Shown: positions 44,385-53,490 of the stretch, in pieces
How the letters are laid out: each line of letters opens with the position of its first letter
Numbering within the stretch: the first letter of the stretch is position 1
Assembly (NCBI GenBank): GCA_963749875.1
Contig: CAVVOX010000002.1
Coordinates: 434,001 to 498,000, forward strand
Length of the DNA stretch: 64,000 nucleotides
Reading direction: 5' to 3'
From: JAHQVI01 sp963749875
GTDB lineage: Bacteria; Pseudomonadota; Alphaproteobacteria; Rhizobiales; Rhodomicrobiaceae
The notes under the pieces: model-generated
What the model was told of the DNA's origin: nothing
What the model saw: the letters and a program-made list of their open reading frames with translations, nothing else
The model's database searches: none
Position numbers and translations under genes: made by a program

Positions 44385-45554
44385 TCAGGAGAGCGCACCC
44401 CTGATCGGTTCAACGAGGTCGAGCTTTTCCCAGGAGAAGCCGCCATCATTCTCCGGCGTGCGGCCGAAATGGCCGTAGGCCGCCGTCCGCTCGTAGATCG
44501 GGCGGCTGAGGCCGAGATGCTCGCGGATGCCGCGGGGGCTCAGATTCATGACCTCGCTGAGCGCCTTTTCGAGCTTCAGCTCGTCAACACGGCCGGTGCC
44601 GCAAAAATCGACATAGAGAGACAGTGGCTTCGAAATTCCGATCGCATAGGCGAGCTGAATGGAGCATTTCTCCGCCAGACCAGCGGCAACGACATTCTTT
44701 GCCAGATAGCGCGCCGCATAGGCCGCCGACCGGTCAACCTTGGTCGGATCCTTGCCGGAAAACGCGCCGCCGCCATGCGGGGCCGCGCCGCCGTAAGTGT
44801 CGACGATGATCTTGCGGCCCGTCACGCCTGCATCGCCGTCGGGCCCCCCGACAACGAAACGCCCCGTCGGGTTGACGTAGAATTCCTCTTCCGGGGGCAT
44901 CCAGCCTTCCGGGATCACGCTTTCGACGAAGCCGCGGACGATCTCCCGCACGCGCGGCTGGCTTACGTCTTCCTGGTGCTGGGTGGAGACGACGATCGAT
45001 GTCGCCTTGACCGGCTTGCCGTGTTCGTAAAGCAGGGTGACCTGGCTTTTCGCATCGGGGCCGAGCTCGGGAACCGTTCCGGCGTGCCTCGCCTTCGCCA
45101 TCTCGTGCAGGATACGGTGCGCATATTGGATGGGAGCGGGCATATAGGCTTCGGTCTCCGTGCAGCCATAGCCGAACATGATGCCCTGGTCGCCGGCGCC
45201 TTCGTCCTTTTCTCTGGCGGCGTCCACCCCTTGCGCGATATCGCCCGACTGCTCATGCACATAGCACTCGAATTCGAGATCGCGCCAATGGAAGCCGGCC
45301 TGCTCATAGCCGATATCCTTCACGCATCGGCGCGCCGTTTCTTCCAACACCTCGTGAGTGATGCTTTCCGGGCCCCGGACTTCGCCGGCCATAATCACCC
45401 GGTTCGTGGTTGCAAGCGTTTCGACGGCTACTCGGGAATTCGGGTCCGCACCGAGATATAGATCGACCACCGCATCGGAGATCCGATCACAGACCTTGTC
45501 CGGATGCCCTTCCGACACCGATTCACTTGTAAACAGATATTGCGTGCGAGACAC
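44385..45554 (-). CDS. metK: S-adenosylmethionine synthetase MetK
   Basis: A 389-residue enzyme that makes S-adenosylmethionine from methionine and ATP. Motifs: FTSESVSEGHPDKVCD at the N-terminus, GAGDQGIMFGYGCTET, and GGGAFSGKDPTKVDRS, all intact. The start is a GTG (VSRTQYLF) with a strong AAGGGAG six bases upstream; the longer frame extends into the gap and is rejected. The upstream gap to the XRE gene (45555-45653) is short; a hairpin is present but no known SAM riboswitch was recognised. Confidence 0.96.
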   Translation of the reverse strand: MSRTQYLFTSESVSEGHPDKVCDRISDAVVDLYLGADPNSRVAVETLATTNRVIMAGEVRGPESITHEVLEETARRCVKDIGYEQAGFHWRDLEFECYVHEQSGDIAQGVDAAREKDEGAGDQGIMFGYGCTETEAYMPAPIQYAHRILHEMAKARHAGTVPELGPDAKSQVTLLYEHGKPVKATSIVVSTQHQEDVSQPRVREIVRGFVESVIPEGWMPPEEEFYVNPTGRFVVGGPDGDAGVTGRKIIVDTYGGAAPHGGGAFSGKDPTKVDRSAAYAARYLAKNVVAAGLAEKCSIQLAYAIGISKPLSLYVDFCGTGRVDELKLEKALSEVMNLSPRGIREHLGLSRPIYERTAAYGHFGRTPENDGGFSWEKLDLVEPIRGALS

Positions 45555-45627
45555 CAAAAACTCCCTTTCGGTCAGTTGGAATTCGCGCAGGACAATAGGT
45601 GTTACGCCGAAGAGACGCAAGCGCTCA

Positions 45628-45653
45628 GCCGCGATCTTAAAAGCTTTCGCGGC
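45628..45653 (-). terminator. Hairpin between XRE regulator and metK
   Basis: GCCGCGA and TCGCGGC form a perfect 7-bp stem immediately after the regulator's stop, with an AAGCTT-containing loop. Without a T-run it could be a weak terminator or an attenuating leader for metK. Confidence 0.4.
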
Positions 45654-46109
45654 TCACTCGGCAGATTGTGCTGAAACCGTGCGCAGATTCGTTGCCTCGA
45701 CGGCTGTATCTTCGCTCAAAGCACGCACCAATTCGACAACGCGCTTGCGCACTTTCGGATCGGTAATCTTCACAAATGCTCGGTTGAGCTCCAACCCATC
45801 GCGGCTATTCAGGAAATCGAGCAAATAGGCTTCGGTCCTCGACTCCGCAAAACCCGCCGCGCTTCGGCCTCCCATCGACGCATGCGCGTCCTCGAAGAAG
45901 AATTGGACCGGGACGTCCAATATCTGCGACAGCTGAAAAAGTCGGCTAGCGCCGATCCGATTCGTACCCTTCTCATATTTTTGGATCTGCTGGAAGGTCA
46001 GCCCCATTCTTTCCCCCAGCTTCTCCTGGCTCATGCCGATCACCATGCGGCGGAGCCGAACGCGGCTTCCCACATGAATATCCATTGGATTCGGCTTGCG
46101 TCCTTGCAT
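45654..46109 (-). CDS. XRE-family transcriptional regulator
   Basis: About 151 residues. The Cro/CI helix-turn-helix is at residues 10-70 (HVGSRVRLRRMVIGMSQEKL, GLTFQQIQKYEKGTNRIGA, then LSQILDVPVQFFFED). This regulator is conserved between lnt and metK in Rhizobiales; related PhrR-type proteins respond to stress or acid, but its targets are unknown. ATG 46109 (MQGRKPNPMDIHVG) is preferred, with GAGGAG upstream; an in-frame ATG 15 codons earlier exists. Confidence 0.85.
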   Translation of the reverse strand: MQGRKPNPMDIHVGSRVRLRRMVIGMSQEKLGERMGLTFQQIQKYEKGTNRIGASRLFQLSQILDVPVQFFFEDAHASMGGRSAAGFAESRTEAYLLDFLNSRDGLELNRAFVKITDPKVRKRVVELVRALSEDTAVEATNLRTVSAQSAE

Positions 46110-46280
46110 CTCAAGCCGCTCCTCTGTGCCCCCCGGCGTCTGTTCGCGTCCCATCGTCCCAATCGTGCCCTATTCACTCTAAGTGCCAAAAAAGCGCGTA
46201 AGCTGATATATCACATCCATACAATGCTTGGTTGTAAGCCCCCGATGCCTCGCGCGTCAAGAAATTAGAAACACAACTTG

Positions 46281-46305
46281 TGAGTGTGGTTAAAGACCAC
46301 GCTCA
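46281..46305 (-). terminator. Hairpin downstream of lnt
   Basis: TGAGTGTGGT and ACCACGCTCA pair over 10 bases (one G-U) with a five-base loop, about 65 bases after the lnt stop. No strong T-run follows. The rest of 46110-46369 is moderately AT-rich and probably holds the regulator's promoter. Confidence 0.45.
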
Positions 46306-46369
46306 CCCTCAGCGTGTATTTTGGTAACCGGCCAAGCCGAAATACTCGCTATGCTTGATTCTTCGCTAA

Positions 46370-48035
46370 TCACTCAACTTCGATTAACAATCTATACAAT
46401 AGGAGAATGAGAAACGCCATAAGCATTAGGCAGTTTTCCCGAGATCGGGCATAGGGCGGAGGCGGAACTGCCACAGGCAGCGCCTGATCGATAATGCCGA
46501 TTTCATTGAGCGGCAGACTTGCCGTGATCCTGCCATGGGCGTCGATAACGGCCGAAATGCCGGTATTGGCGGCGCGAACGAGCGGCAGCCCCTCCTCGAT
46601 GGCGCGGATGCGGGCCTGGTGCAGATGCTGATAGGGGCCGGTCGAGTTGCCGAACCAGGCGTCGTTGGTCAGATTGAGCAGCCAGCCCGGGCGTCCACTC
46701 CCGCTTGGAACGCGGCCGGGGAAAATGGCTTCATAGCAGATATATGGCGAAAAGGGCGGCGCGCCGGGCGCGGCCACGAGCCGCCGTGCCGAGCCGCTGG
46801 CAAAGCCGGAATTCATATGGGTGAGCTGCTTGATGCCGATCGCCCCAAGCGTTTCCTCGAACGGAAGATATTCGCCGAACGGCACCAGATGCGTTTTGTC
46901 GTAGATGTCGAGCACCCGCGCGTCGGGGCCGACGACGAAAAGGCTGTTGAAAACCCGGTCGACATGATAACGGCCATCGGGCCGCTTGGTGCCCTCGACG
47001 CGCTCCGCCCCCATGATCAGCGTTTGACCATCCGGGATCAGCTTGGCGAATGCCTCTCGCGCATCGCTATAAAGGATCCGGTTGTTGAGCATGAAAAGAA
47101 TCGGCAGCGCCGTCTCCGGCCAGATCAGATGTGTGACGCTGGTTGCGCCGTCCGCACCGTCCTTCGGCTTCTTGCTGAGGCTCAGGAGACGGTCGAAGAT
47201 CCATTGACGATTTTCCGGTTTCCATTTCTCCGCTTGCGGGACATTGGCCTGAACGATCCGGAGCCGGATGTCGGGATGAACCTCATCCGTCGCGCCGGAG
47301 AGCCTGAAGGTGCCCCATGCCCATCCGAGAGCGAGAAGGCCCAGGCAAATCGCGGGAAGCACCCAGCTCCGCGCGCCGTCCCGCGCGGTCATGCCGGCAA
47401 GGGCCGCCGGGCTCAGGAAGACCAGCAAAGCGATCAGCGTCAGCCCATAAATGCCGAACAATGAAGCGCTCTGAGCAAGGGCGTCGTTTCCCGCCAGCGC
47501 ATAGCCCCAGAGATTCCAGGGAAAGCCCGTCAGGATATGTCCGCGCAGCCATTCGGCGGCGAACATCGCGGCGGTGAGCACGAAAACCCGGCGGATGCCG
47601 GGCCGCCAAAAGACGACCCCGGCAGCGCTTGCCAGGGCGAAGAATATGGCGAGCGCGGCCGGGAAGGCGGCGACGCCCAGCGGGGCGAGCCAGGCGAATT
47701 TGTCGGCTTCAACGAAAAAGGCGAACCCTACCCAGTAGAGTTCCTCCGACGAAAAAGCCGAAGCCGAACCACCATCCTGCAAGAGCGGCCTGCCGCCATT
47801 TCGGCTTTGCGGTTCCTGGCTCATCGCCGGCAATGCCGTCGAGAAGCCAGACAAACGATGGCAGCGTGAAGAATAGAAGCGGCCAGAAATGAAAAGGTGC
47901 GAATGCCAGAACGGAAACGACGCCCAGAGAGAGGGCGAACAAGGCGCGCCGCCAGCCCCGCAGACTGGCAATCCGCCGCGACAGCGCATGGAGTGTTGGG
48001 ACGACAAATCCGGCCCTTGGCTCGCTCACGCTCAA
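46370..48035 (-). CDS. lnt: Apolipoprotein N-acyltransferase Lnt, with an apparent frameshift
   Basis: Inner-membrane enzyme adding the third acyl chain to lipoproteins. First frame: start TTG 48035 behind GGAGGTGA, RRALFALSLGVVSVLAFAPF and WPLLFFTLPSFVWLLDG. Second frame: YWVGFAFFVEADKFAWLAPL, AAEWLRGHILTGFPWN, then the nitrilase domain with Glu in HLIWPETALPI, Lys in IYDKTHLVPFGEYLP and Cys in PYICYEAIFP. The frames meet at FGFFVGG / LYWVGFAF where one extra base (47741-47742) is present; without it the protein is about 554 residues. Lnt is usually essential in Gram-negatives, so an indel error is plausible. Confidence 0.9.
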
Positions 48036-48148
48036 CGGGTCACCTCCGCTTCTTTCAGCTTCGCATGACCTATCGGCCTGAAAATGACAAGCCGTCTGAA
48101 TGCGGACCGAACCTACTCCGGAGAACAGCGGCGGCTGTACCGCAGCGC

Positions 48149-49111
48149 TCAGGCACCGTGAAGATGCAGTCCGCCGGTCCCGCGGCCGGTCTTCTTCGGC
48201 AGCTTCAGCTTCAGCTTTTTCACCCGGCGCCGGTCGGCATCGAGCACCTCGAATTCGACGCCGGTGGGGTGGTAAACCGCCTCACCGCGGACCGGCACAC
48301 GTCCGAGCATCGTGAAGATCAGCCCGCCAAGCGTGTCCACATCTTCATCCTCGGCCGAGCTGAGGCGAATCCCGATCACCAATTCGACATCCTCGATTTC
48401 GGCGCGCGCGTCGGCGATGAGCCCGTCGGCCTCTTCCTGGATCAGCGGCTCATCATCGGCATCGTGCTCGTCCTCGATATTGCCGACGACCTCTTCGAGC
48501 AGATCCTCGATCGAGACGAGACCGTCCGTGCCGCCATGCTCGTCGATGATGAGAGCGAGATGGATGTGACGCGCCTGCATGCGGATCAGGAGATCGAGAG
48601 CGGACATGGAGGGCGGCGCGAAAATCAATTCGCGCATGATCGCCACATCCGCGATCCTTTGCGACAGATCCGCCGTGCCCAGATTGAGCCCGCCATCCGT
48701 GCCGCCGCTGCGCCCCTGCGCGATGACCCAGCCCATCAGGTCTTTGACATGGGCCATGCCGACCGGCTCATCCAGCGTGTCGCGATAGACGGGGACGCGC
48801 GAATGCTGAGCCTCGGCAAAGACGTTCAACAACTCGCCGAGCGTGGAATCCTCGTCAACGGCGACGATCTCCGCCCGGGGCACCATGACGTCTTCGACGC
48901 GCAGCTCCTTGAAGTGCAGCATCTTTTGCAGCATGGCCCGCTCCGCGGGGGTGAAAGATGCGCCGGCATCATTTCTCAAGGCTTCCTCGATGACGGACCG
49001 GGTGTCCACCTGGCTTGAGAGGCCGACCTTCACCGCAAGACGGTCGAGCCAACTCGACCCGCCCTCCCGCTCGCCGGAATGGATGCTATTGAGGTTGTTG
49101 CTTATAGCCAT
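48149..49111 (-). CDS. CorC/TlyC-type CBS domain protein
   Basis: A 320-residue protein with a CBS pair (VEDVMVPRAEIVAVDEDS, HSRVPVYRDTLDEPVGMAHV; second repeat with FAPPSMSALDLLIRMQ and LIIDEHGGTDGLVSIEDLLE) and a C-terminal CorC_HlyC domain (GVEFEVLDADRRRVKKLKL). No N-terminal DUF21 membrane domain, so it is the soluble short form. Often linked to magnesium or cobalt handling; the partner is not in the window. Its ATG overlaps the end of ybeY by 10 bases. Confidence 0.9.
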   Translation of the reverse strand: MAISNNLNSIHSGEREGGSSWLDRLAVKVGLSSQVDTRSVIEEALRNDAGASFTPAERAMLQKMLHFKELRVEDVMVPRAEIVAVDEDSTLGELLNVFAEAQHSRVPVYRDTLDEPVGMAHVKDLMGWVIAQGRSGGTDGGLNLGTADLSQRIADVAIMRELIFAPPSMSALDLLIRMQARHIHLALIIDEHGGTDGLVSIEDLLEEVVGNIEDEHDADDEPLIQEEADGLIADARAEIEDVELVIGIRLSSAEDEDVDTLGGLIFTMLGRVPVRGEAVYHPTGVEFEVLDADRRRVKKLKLKLPKKTGRGTGGLHLHGA

Positions 49112-49695
49112 TTTCTGTCAGCAGCCAATGAAGCTGGCTCTTCTTCTGGGGTGGTGGAATAGGGATCGGGAATGCCCATTGAGGCAAGGATATCGCGTTC
49201 GGCGCTTTCCATCTGCTCGGCGTCGTACTCCGTCTCGTGGTCGAAACCGGCCAGATGCAGAATCCCATGCACCGTCAAATGCGCAAGATGAGATTGCGGC
49301 GGTTTACCCTCCTCGGCCGCTTCACGGATCACGGTCTCATAAGCGATGATAATGTCGCCAAGTGGCGCAGGTTCCGCAGAGGCCGGCCCGGTCGCGGTGG
49401 GAAATGACAGTACATTGGTCGGCACGTTCTTGTCCCGATAGCGGGCGTTCAGATCCGCAACCGCCGCGTCGGTGGACAAGAGGACGGTGACCTCGCGGCC
49501 GGCGATCCCGCCGAGCCGCTCAGCGCACGCCTCATGGGCGCGCAGCACGGCTTCCCCGGCGCCCGGAAGCGCGTTCCAGCACTCAGATCCGATCAGGAGA
49601 GTTAAGGGACTAGGTCCAGGCTCATCGTCGGAAGAGCCGTCCGCTTCATCGGCAGCTCTTTTTACGAGACCAGGCGCATTCAAAATCTCAGTCAT
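49102..49695 (-). CDS. ybeY: Endoribonuclease YbeY
   Basis: A 197-residue zinc-dependent RNase used in 16S rRNA maturation and ribosome quality control. The zinc site is HGILHLAGFDHETEYDAEQM (three His, H-x3-H-x5-H). DLNARYRDKNVPTNVLSFP is the family's other marker. The N-terminal 25 residues are a polar extension, and there is a C-terminal extension. Coupled to corC downstream and phoH upstream. Confidence 0.95.
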   Translation of the reverse strand: MTEILNAPGLVKRAADEADGSSDDEPGPSPLTLLIGSECWNALPGAGEAVLRAHEACAERLGGIAGREVTVLLSTDAAVADLNARYRDKNVPTNVLSFPTATGPASAEPAPLGDIIIAYETVIREAAEEGKPPQSHLAHLTVHGILHLAGFDHETEYDAEQMESAERDILASMGIPDPYSTTPEEEPASLAADRKWL

Positions 49696-49716
49696 TTAAA
49701 TTCTAATGATAGGCTC

Positions 49717-50733
49717 TTAGCGAGCTTTATCATACGCCTCCACAATCCGCATCACCAGCTCGTGCCGAACCACATCGGCGGCGGTGAACGGAATATGAGA
49801 AATTCCCTCTAGATTTTCCAGAAGGCCGATTGCCTCCCGAAGCCCCGACACTTGCCCAGCCGGCAAATCGATCTGCGAGGGATCGCCCGTTACAACCATC
49901 TGACTGCCCTCACCAAGGCGCGTCAGAAACATCTTCATCTGCATTGAAGTGCAATTCTGCGCCTCGTCAAGAATGATCGTTGCATGGCTGAGCGTTCGCC
50001 CACGCATAAATGCCAGCGGCGCGATTTCAATGACGCCGCTATCGATGCCGCGCTCGACCTTTTCCGCCGGCAGCACATCGTAAAGCGCGTCATAAAGGGG
50101 GCGTAAGTATGGATCGACCTTTTCCCGAAGATCGCCGGGCAAAAAGCCGAGCCGCTCGCCAGCCTCGACCGCCGGACGCGACAGGATCAACCGCTCGGTT
50201 TCGCCCCGTTCGAGGCGGCCGGCGGCGTGAGCGACGGCAAGGTAGGTCTTGCCCGTGCCGGCCGGGCCCGTTGCGAAGGTCAATTGCTGAGACTGCAGCG
50301 CTTCGACATATCGCGTCTGAGTCGGCGTGCGCGCCGAGATCAGCCTTTTGCGCGTTCGCAGCTGAGCGGCGCCGGTCGGGCCTTTCTTCGCGTCGGGCGC
50401 TCCTGCAGCATTGGCATGGCGAATCGCACCGTCAATGTCGCCGAGGCCGAGGCTGTCGCCCGATTCGAGGCGGCCATAAAGATGCTCCATCACCTCCTTC
50501 GCGAGCGCGCAGGCGTTCTCCGTGCCTTTGATGACGACCACATTGCCGTGCGCCACCGCCTCGACGCCAAGCTTGTTCTCGATCATCGACAGATGCGCGT
50601 CGAACTCGCCGAGCAGATCGGCTAACAGACGGTTGTTGTCGAAATGGACTTCTGTCCGAAAGATTTTGTTGCCCCGGTCGGAGGCTCGGGCGCCTTTAGC
50701 CGGATGGGATGCGGAATCGCGCAATTGAGGCAA
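49717..50733 (-). CDS. phoH: PhoH-family ATPase
   Basis: A 338-residue PhoH/YbeZ protein. Walker A FATGPAGTGKTYLAV, Walker B THATIILDEAQNCT, and the conserved stretch LSRPAVEAGERLGFLPGDL with MVVTGDPSQIDLP. An N-terminal KH-like region is present. YbeZ interacts with YbeY in rRNA processing, which fits the adjacency. The start is provisional within the first 25 codons. Confidence 0.94.
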   Translation of the reverse strand: MPQLRDSASHPAKGARASDRGNKIFRTEVHFDNNRLLADLLGEFDAHLSMIENKLGVEAVAHGNVVVIKGTENACALAKEVMEHLYGRLESGDSLGLGDIDGAIRHANAAGAPDAKKGPTGAAQLRTRKRLISARTPTQTRYVEALQSQQLTFATGPAGTGKTYLAVAHAAGRLERGETERLILSRPAVEAGERLGFLPGDLREKVDPYLRPLYDALYDVLPAEKVERGIDSGVIEIAPLAFMRGRTLSHATIILDEAQNCTSMQMKMFLTRLGEGSQMVVTGDPSQIDLPAGQVSGLREAIGLLENLEGISHIPFTAADVVRHELVMRIVEAYDKAR

Positions 50734-50747
50734 ACACCCTCTCCTGG

Positions 50748-52169
50748 TTATCCCGATAATGATAGGTCAGTCTGCGATGGGCTGTCACTTCGTTGGTTTA
50801 TATTTTGCTTAAACGGCACTCTATCAGAATCGTTCTCCGCGATTATGACACCGCTTAGGCTGTTTGCGCCAGCACTTGTGATACGCGTAAGGGCAATTTC
50901 ACCAATACGGGTCTCATCACATTCGACATGGACGGCCTGAAGATAGGGTGAACGTCCGGCAAGCTGTCCGGCTTTGCGCCCTTTCTTCTCCAGTAATATG
51001 GGCATTGTGCGCCCGATTTGCGCCTGATTGAAGGCCGTCTGCTGCGCGCTGAGCAGCGATTGCAGCATCGCAAGGCGCTCCGCCTTGACCCGGTTGGCGA
51101 TCTGCGACGCCATATCGGCCGCTGGGGTTCCAGGGCGGGGGCTGTATTTGAACGAATAGGCCTGCGCGAAGCCCACGCGGCGCACCATGTCCATCGTCGC
51201 CTCGAATTCCTCGTCGGTCTCGCCGGGAAACCCGACGATAATGTCCGTCGATAGAGCCATATCGGGCCGCGCGGCCCGGATCGTCTCGATGATCCGCAGA
51301 TAATCGGCGGCCGTATGTTTCCGGTTCATGGCTGCCAGAATGCGGTCGGCCCCCGCCTGGAACGGCAGGTGCAGATACGGCATGAGCTGGGGAATGTCGC
51401 GATGGGCGGCGATCAGATCCTCGCTCATATCGACGGGATGGCTGGTTGTGTAGCGCAGGCGCGCCAGCCCCGGAATGGCCGCCAATTCTTCGAGCAGACG
51501 CGCAAGGCTCCAGGGCCGCCCATCCGGACCGTCGCCGCAATAGGCGTTGACGTTCTGGCCTAGCAGCGTCACCTCGCGAACGCCGAAACCGGCGAGCCGC
51601 TTGGCCTCGGCGAGGATTTCGCTTGCCGGGCGCGAGAATTCGGCGCCGCGCGTATAGGGAACGACACAGAAGGTGCAGAACTTGTCGCAACCTTCCTGAA
51701 CCGTCAGAAAGGCCGTCGGCGCTCTCAGTGGACGGCGCGCGGGCAGCGCCGCAAATTTGTCCTCCGCCGGAAACTCCGTATCGACGATTTTCTCGCCGGC
51801 ATCGCGGACACGGCGGACGAGACCCGGCAGACGATGAAAGTTTTGCGGGCCGATGACGAGATCCACAACCGGCGCGCGCCGCAGGATCTCGGCTCCCTCC
51901 GCCTGGGCGACGCAGCCGGCGACCGCGATCGTCATATCGGCGCCTTCGGCCCGGCGTTGATTTCGAAGCAGTCGAAGCCGGCCCAGCTCGGAATAGATCT
52001 TCTCCGCCGCCTTTTCGCGGATATGGCAGGTATTGAGGACGATCAGATCGGCCGCTTCGAGGTCGTCCGTTTCGTCATAGCCGTCAGGCGCCAAAGCCTC
52101 CGCCATACGAGCGGAGTCGTAGGCGTTCATCTGGCAGCCATAGGTCTTGATGTGAACCTTCTTCGCCAA
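50748..52169 (-). CDS. miaB: tRNA-2-methylthio-N6-dimethylallyladenosine synthase MiaB
   Basis: A 473-residue radical-SAM methylthiotransferase acting on tRNA A37. N-terminal cluster cysteines in KTYGCQMNAYDSARM, LNTCHIREKAAEK and AVAGCVAQAEG; the radical SAM C-x3-C-x2-C in EGCDKFCTFCVVPYTRG; C-terminal TRAM domain (LLEKKGRKAGQLAGRSPYLQ). It ends 14 bases before phoH and starts 4 bases after plsC, consistent with a plsC-miaB-phoH-ybeY-corC operon. The C-terminal extension (NQRSDSPSQTDLSLSG) is polar. Confidence 0.96.
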   Translation of the reverse strand: MAKKVHIKTYGCQMNAYDSARMAEALAPDGYDETDDLEAADLIVLNTCHIREKAAEKIYSELGRLRLLRNQRRAEGADMTIAVAGCVAQAEGAEILRRAPVVDLVIGPQNFHRLPGLVRRVRDAGEKIVDTEFPAEDKFAALPARRPLRAPTAFLTVQEGCDKFCTFCVVPYTRGAEFSRPASEILAEAKRLAGFGVREVTLLGQNVNAYCGDGPDGRPWSLARLLEELAAIPGLARLRYTTSHPVDMSEDLIAAHRDIPQLMPYLHLPFQAGADRILAAMNRKHTAADYLRIIETIRAARPDMALSTDIIVGFPGETDEEFEATMDMVRRVGFAQAYSFKYSPRPGTPAADMASQIANRVKAERLAMLQSLLSAQQTAFNQAQIGRTMPILLEKKGRKAGQLAGRSPYLQAVHVECDETRIGEIALTRITSAGANSLSGVIIAENDSDRVPFKQNINQRSDSPSQTDLSLSG

Positions 52170-52173
52170 AACG

Positions 52174-53022
52174 TCAGTTTCCGTCGGTCAAACCCGGCAG
52201 TTTCGCGGCGCTCTCGGCCTCGGGCGCACCATGCGCTTTTGCCGAACGCGCCGTCAAGAGTTGCGAGAAATCGAAACGCACCCGCTCGAAGGCGTGCGCC
52301 GCCAGCTTCTTGCGGTCGCCGACCTCGGCAATGGCGATGGGTTCGCCGAAGCGGACCTGGACATCGAGCGGTCCGCCTTTGAGCACACCCCAGGCGTGAC
52401 TGAGCATGTCCATATCGCCATACCAAGCAATCGCCGGGCGCTGCTGCCGGTTCATGGGCAGCCCGTGTATATGGGTGTACACGATCGCGCAGGTCTGTAG
52501 CTGGTTGGCGGCGCTATTGCCTCCATCGGGCTCGATGGCGGCAAAAAGGGGGCTCTTGAACGGAAGCACCTGATTGCCGTCGCTGCTGGTTCCCTCCGCG
52601 AAGAGGACGACCCGCTCCTTCGCATCGAGCCTTGCCAGGATCTCCGCCCGCGTCTCGGCCACCGCCGTTCGCCGCGTCCGGTCAATGAAGATGGTTCTCT
52701 GGAGCCTGGCGAGCCAGCTGATGAACGGCCAACTGGCGACTTCGCGTTTCGCCACGAAGCTGAGCGGAGCCACGCTGGCAAGAACGGGAATATCGAGCCA
52801 GGAGATATGGTTCGATACAATCATTGTCGGGCCGGGCGCGATGGGCGCACCGCTCAAATGCACGCGCATGCCCAGGAGCTTGCAGACAAGACTATGATAA
52901 AGAACCGGCAAATAGCGTGCGGCCGGTAGCCGTGCGGCAATGAACAGTGCCTGTATCGGCATGAGCGGGAGGGTCAACAGGAAAAAGAAAAACAGGATTG
53001 TCGTTGCGCGCAGAACGCCCAT
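52174..53022 (-). CDS. plsC: 1-acyl-sn-glycerol-3-phosphate acyltransferase PlsC
   Basis: A 282-residue membrane acyltransferase converting lysophosphatidic acid to phosphatidic acid. N-terminal hydrophobic segment (LRATTILFFFFLLTLPLMP), H-x4-D motif SNHISWLDIPV, FVAKREVASWPFISW, IFIDRTRR and FAEGTSSDGNQVL. ATG 53022 has GGAG five bases upstream; an ATG two codons earlier is too close to it. It is the first gene of the minus-strand block, and synteny with other Rhizobiales ends upstream of it. Confidence 0.92.
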   Translation of the reverse strand: MGVLRATTILFFFFLLTLPLMPIQALFIAARLPAARYLPVLYHSLVCKLLGMRVHLSGAPIAPGPTMIVSNHISWLDIPVLASVAPLSFVAKREVASWPFISWLARLQRTIFIDRTRRTAVAETRAEILARLDAKERVVLFAEGTSSDGNQVLPFKSPLFAAIEPDGGNSAANQLQTCAIVYTHIHGLPMNRQQRPAIAWYGDMDMLSHAWGVLKGGPLDVQVRFGEPIAIAEVGDRKKLAAHAFERVRFDFSQLLTARSAKAHGAPEAESAAKLPGLTDGN

Positions 53023-53490
53023 TCGCATCTCCGGACCAAGCAGCAGCTTTCGGGATTTCGGTGCAGAATAGCGTCAAAGCAATCGCCGCGGCAATTTTTG
53101 CTTGCGCGCAAAGATTTCTTTCACCGCTATTGGATGACCGCGAATGGGTAATTTGAGCCAAGGGTGTTTGTAGCACCAGCGCAACAGGCATGAGCAAAAG
53201 AGCTGCTCCTGCTTGCTCTCTGTCTTCGTGTTGAAAGGCTGTTTACTTCGCTCCTCACAGAAATATCCTTTTGTGAAAACTGTGTGACAACCAACAAGAG
53301 TAGTTATTTAGACGCATGCCAAAGCTTACTTAAGTATAGATTGTGCGGGGCAGGACGGGCGGCGAATCGATTGCGCGCCGCGCATATGATGCTTGTGTCT
53401 GGTTCGGCTGCGGGGCAATCTCAGCGCAGAATACGATTTCATGGCACGACAGCCATCACCAATACACGGCGATCCGGGGGGACTACGTGG
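53023..53490. other. Divergent intergenic region between plsC and fadL
   Basis: 468 bases without a supported gene. It is more AT-rich than average in 53060-53340 and must hold promoters for plsC (minus) and fadL (plus). No strong dyad or box could be assigned by eye. Confidence 0.4.

Noticed and set aside
45555..45653. SAM riboswitch upstream of metK
   Set aside because: A hairpin exists, but I could not match any known SAM-binding RNA consensus, and the gap is short.
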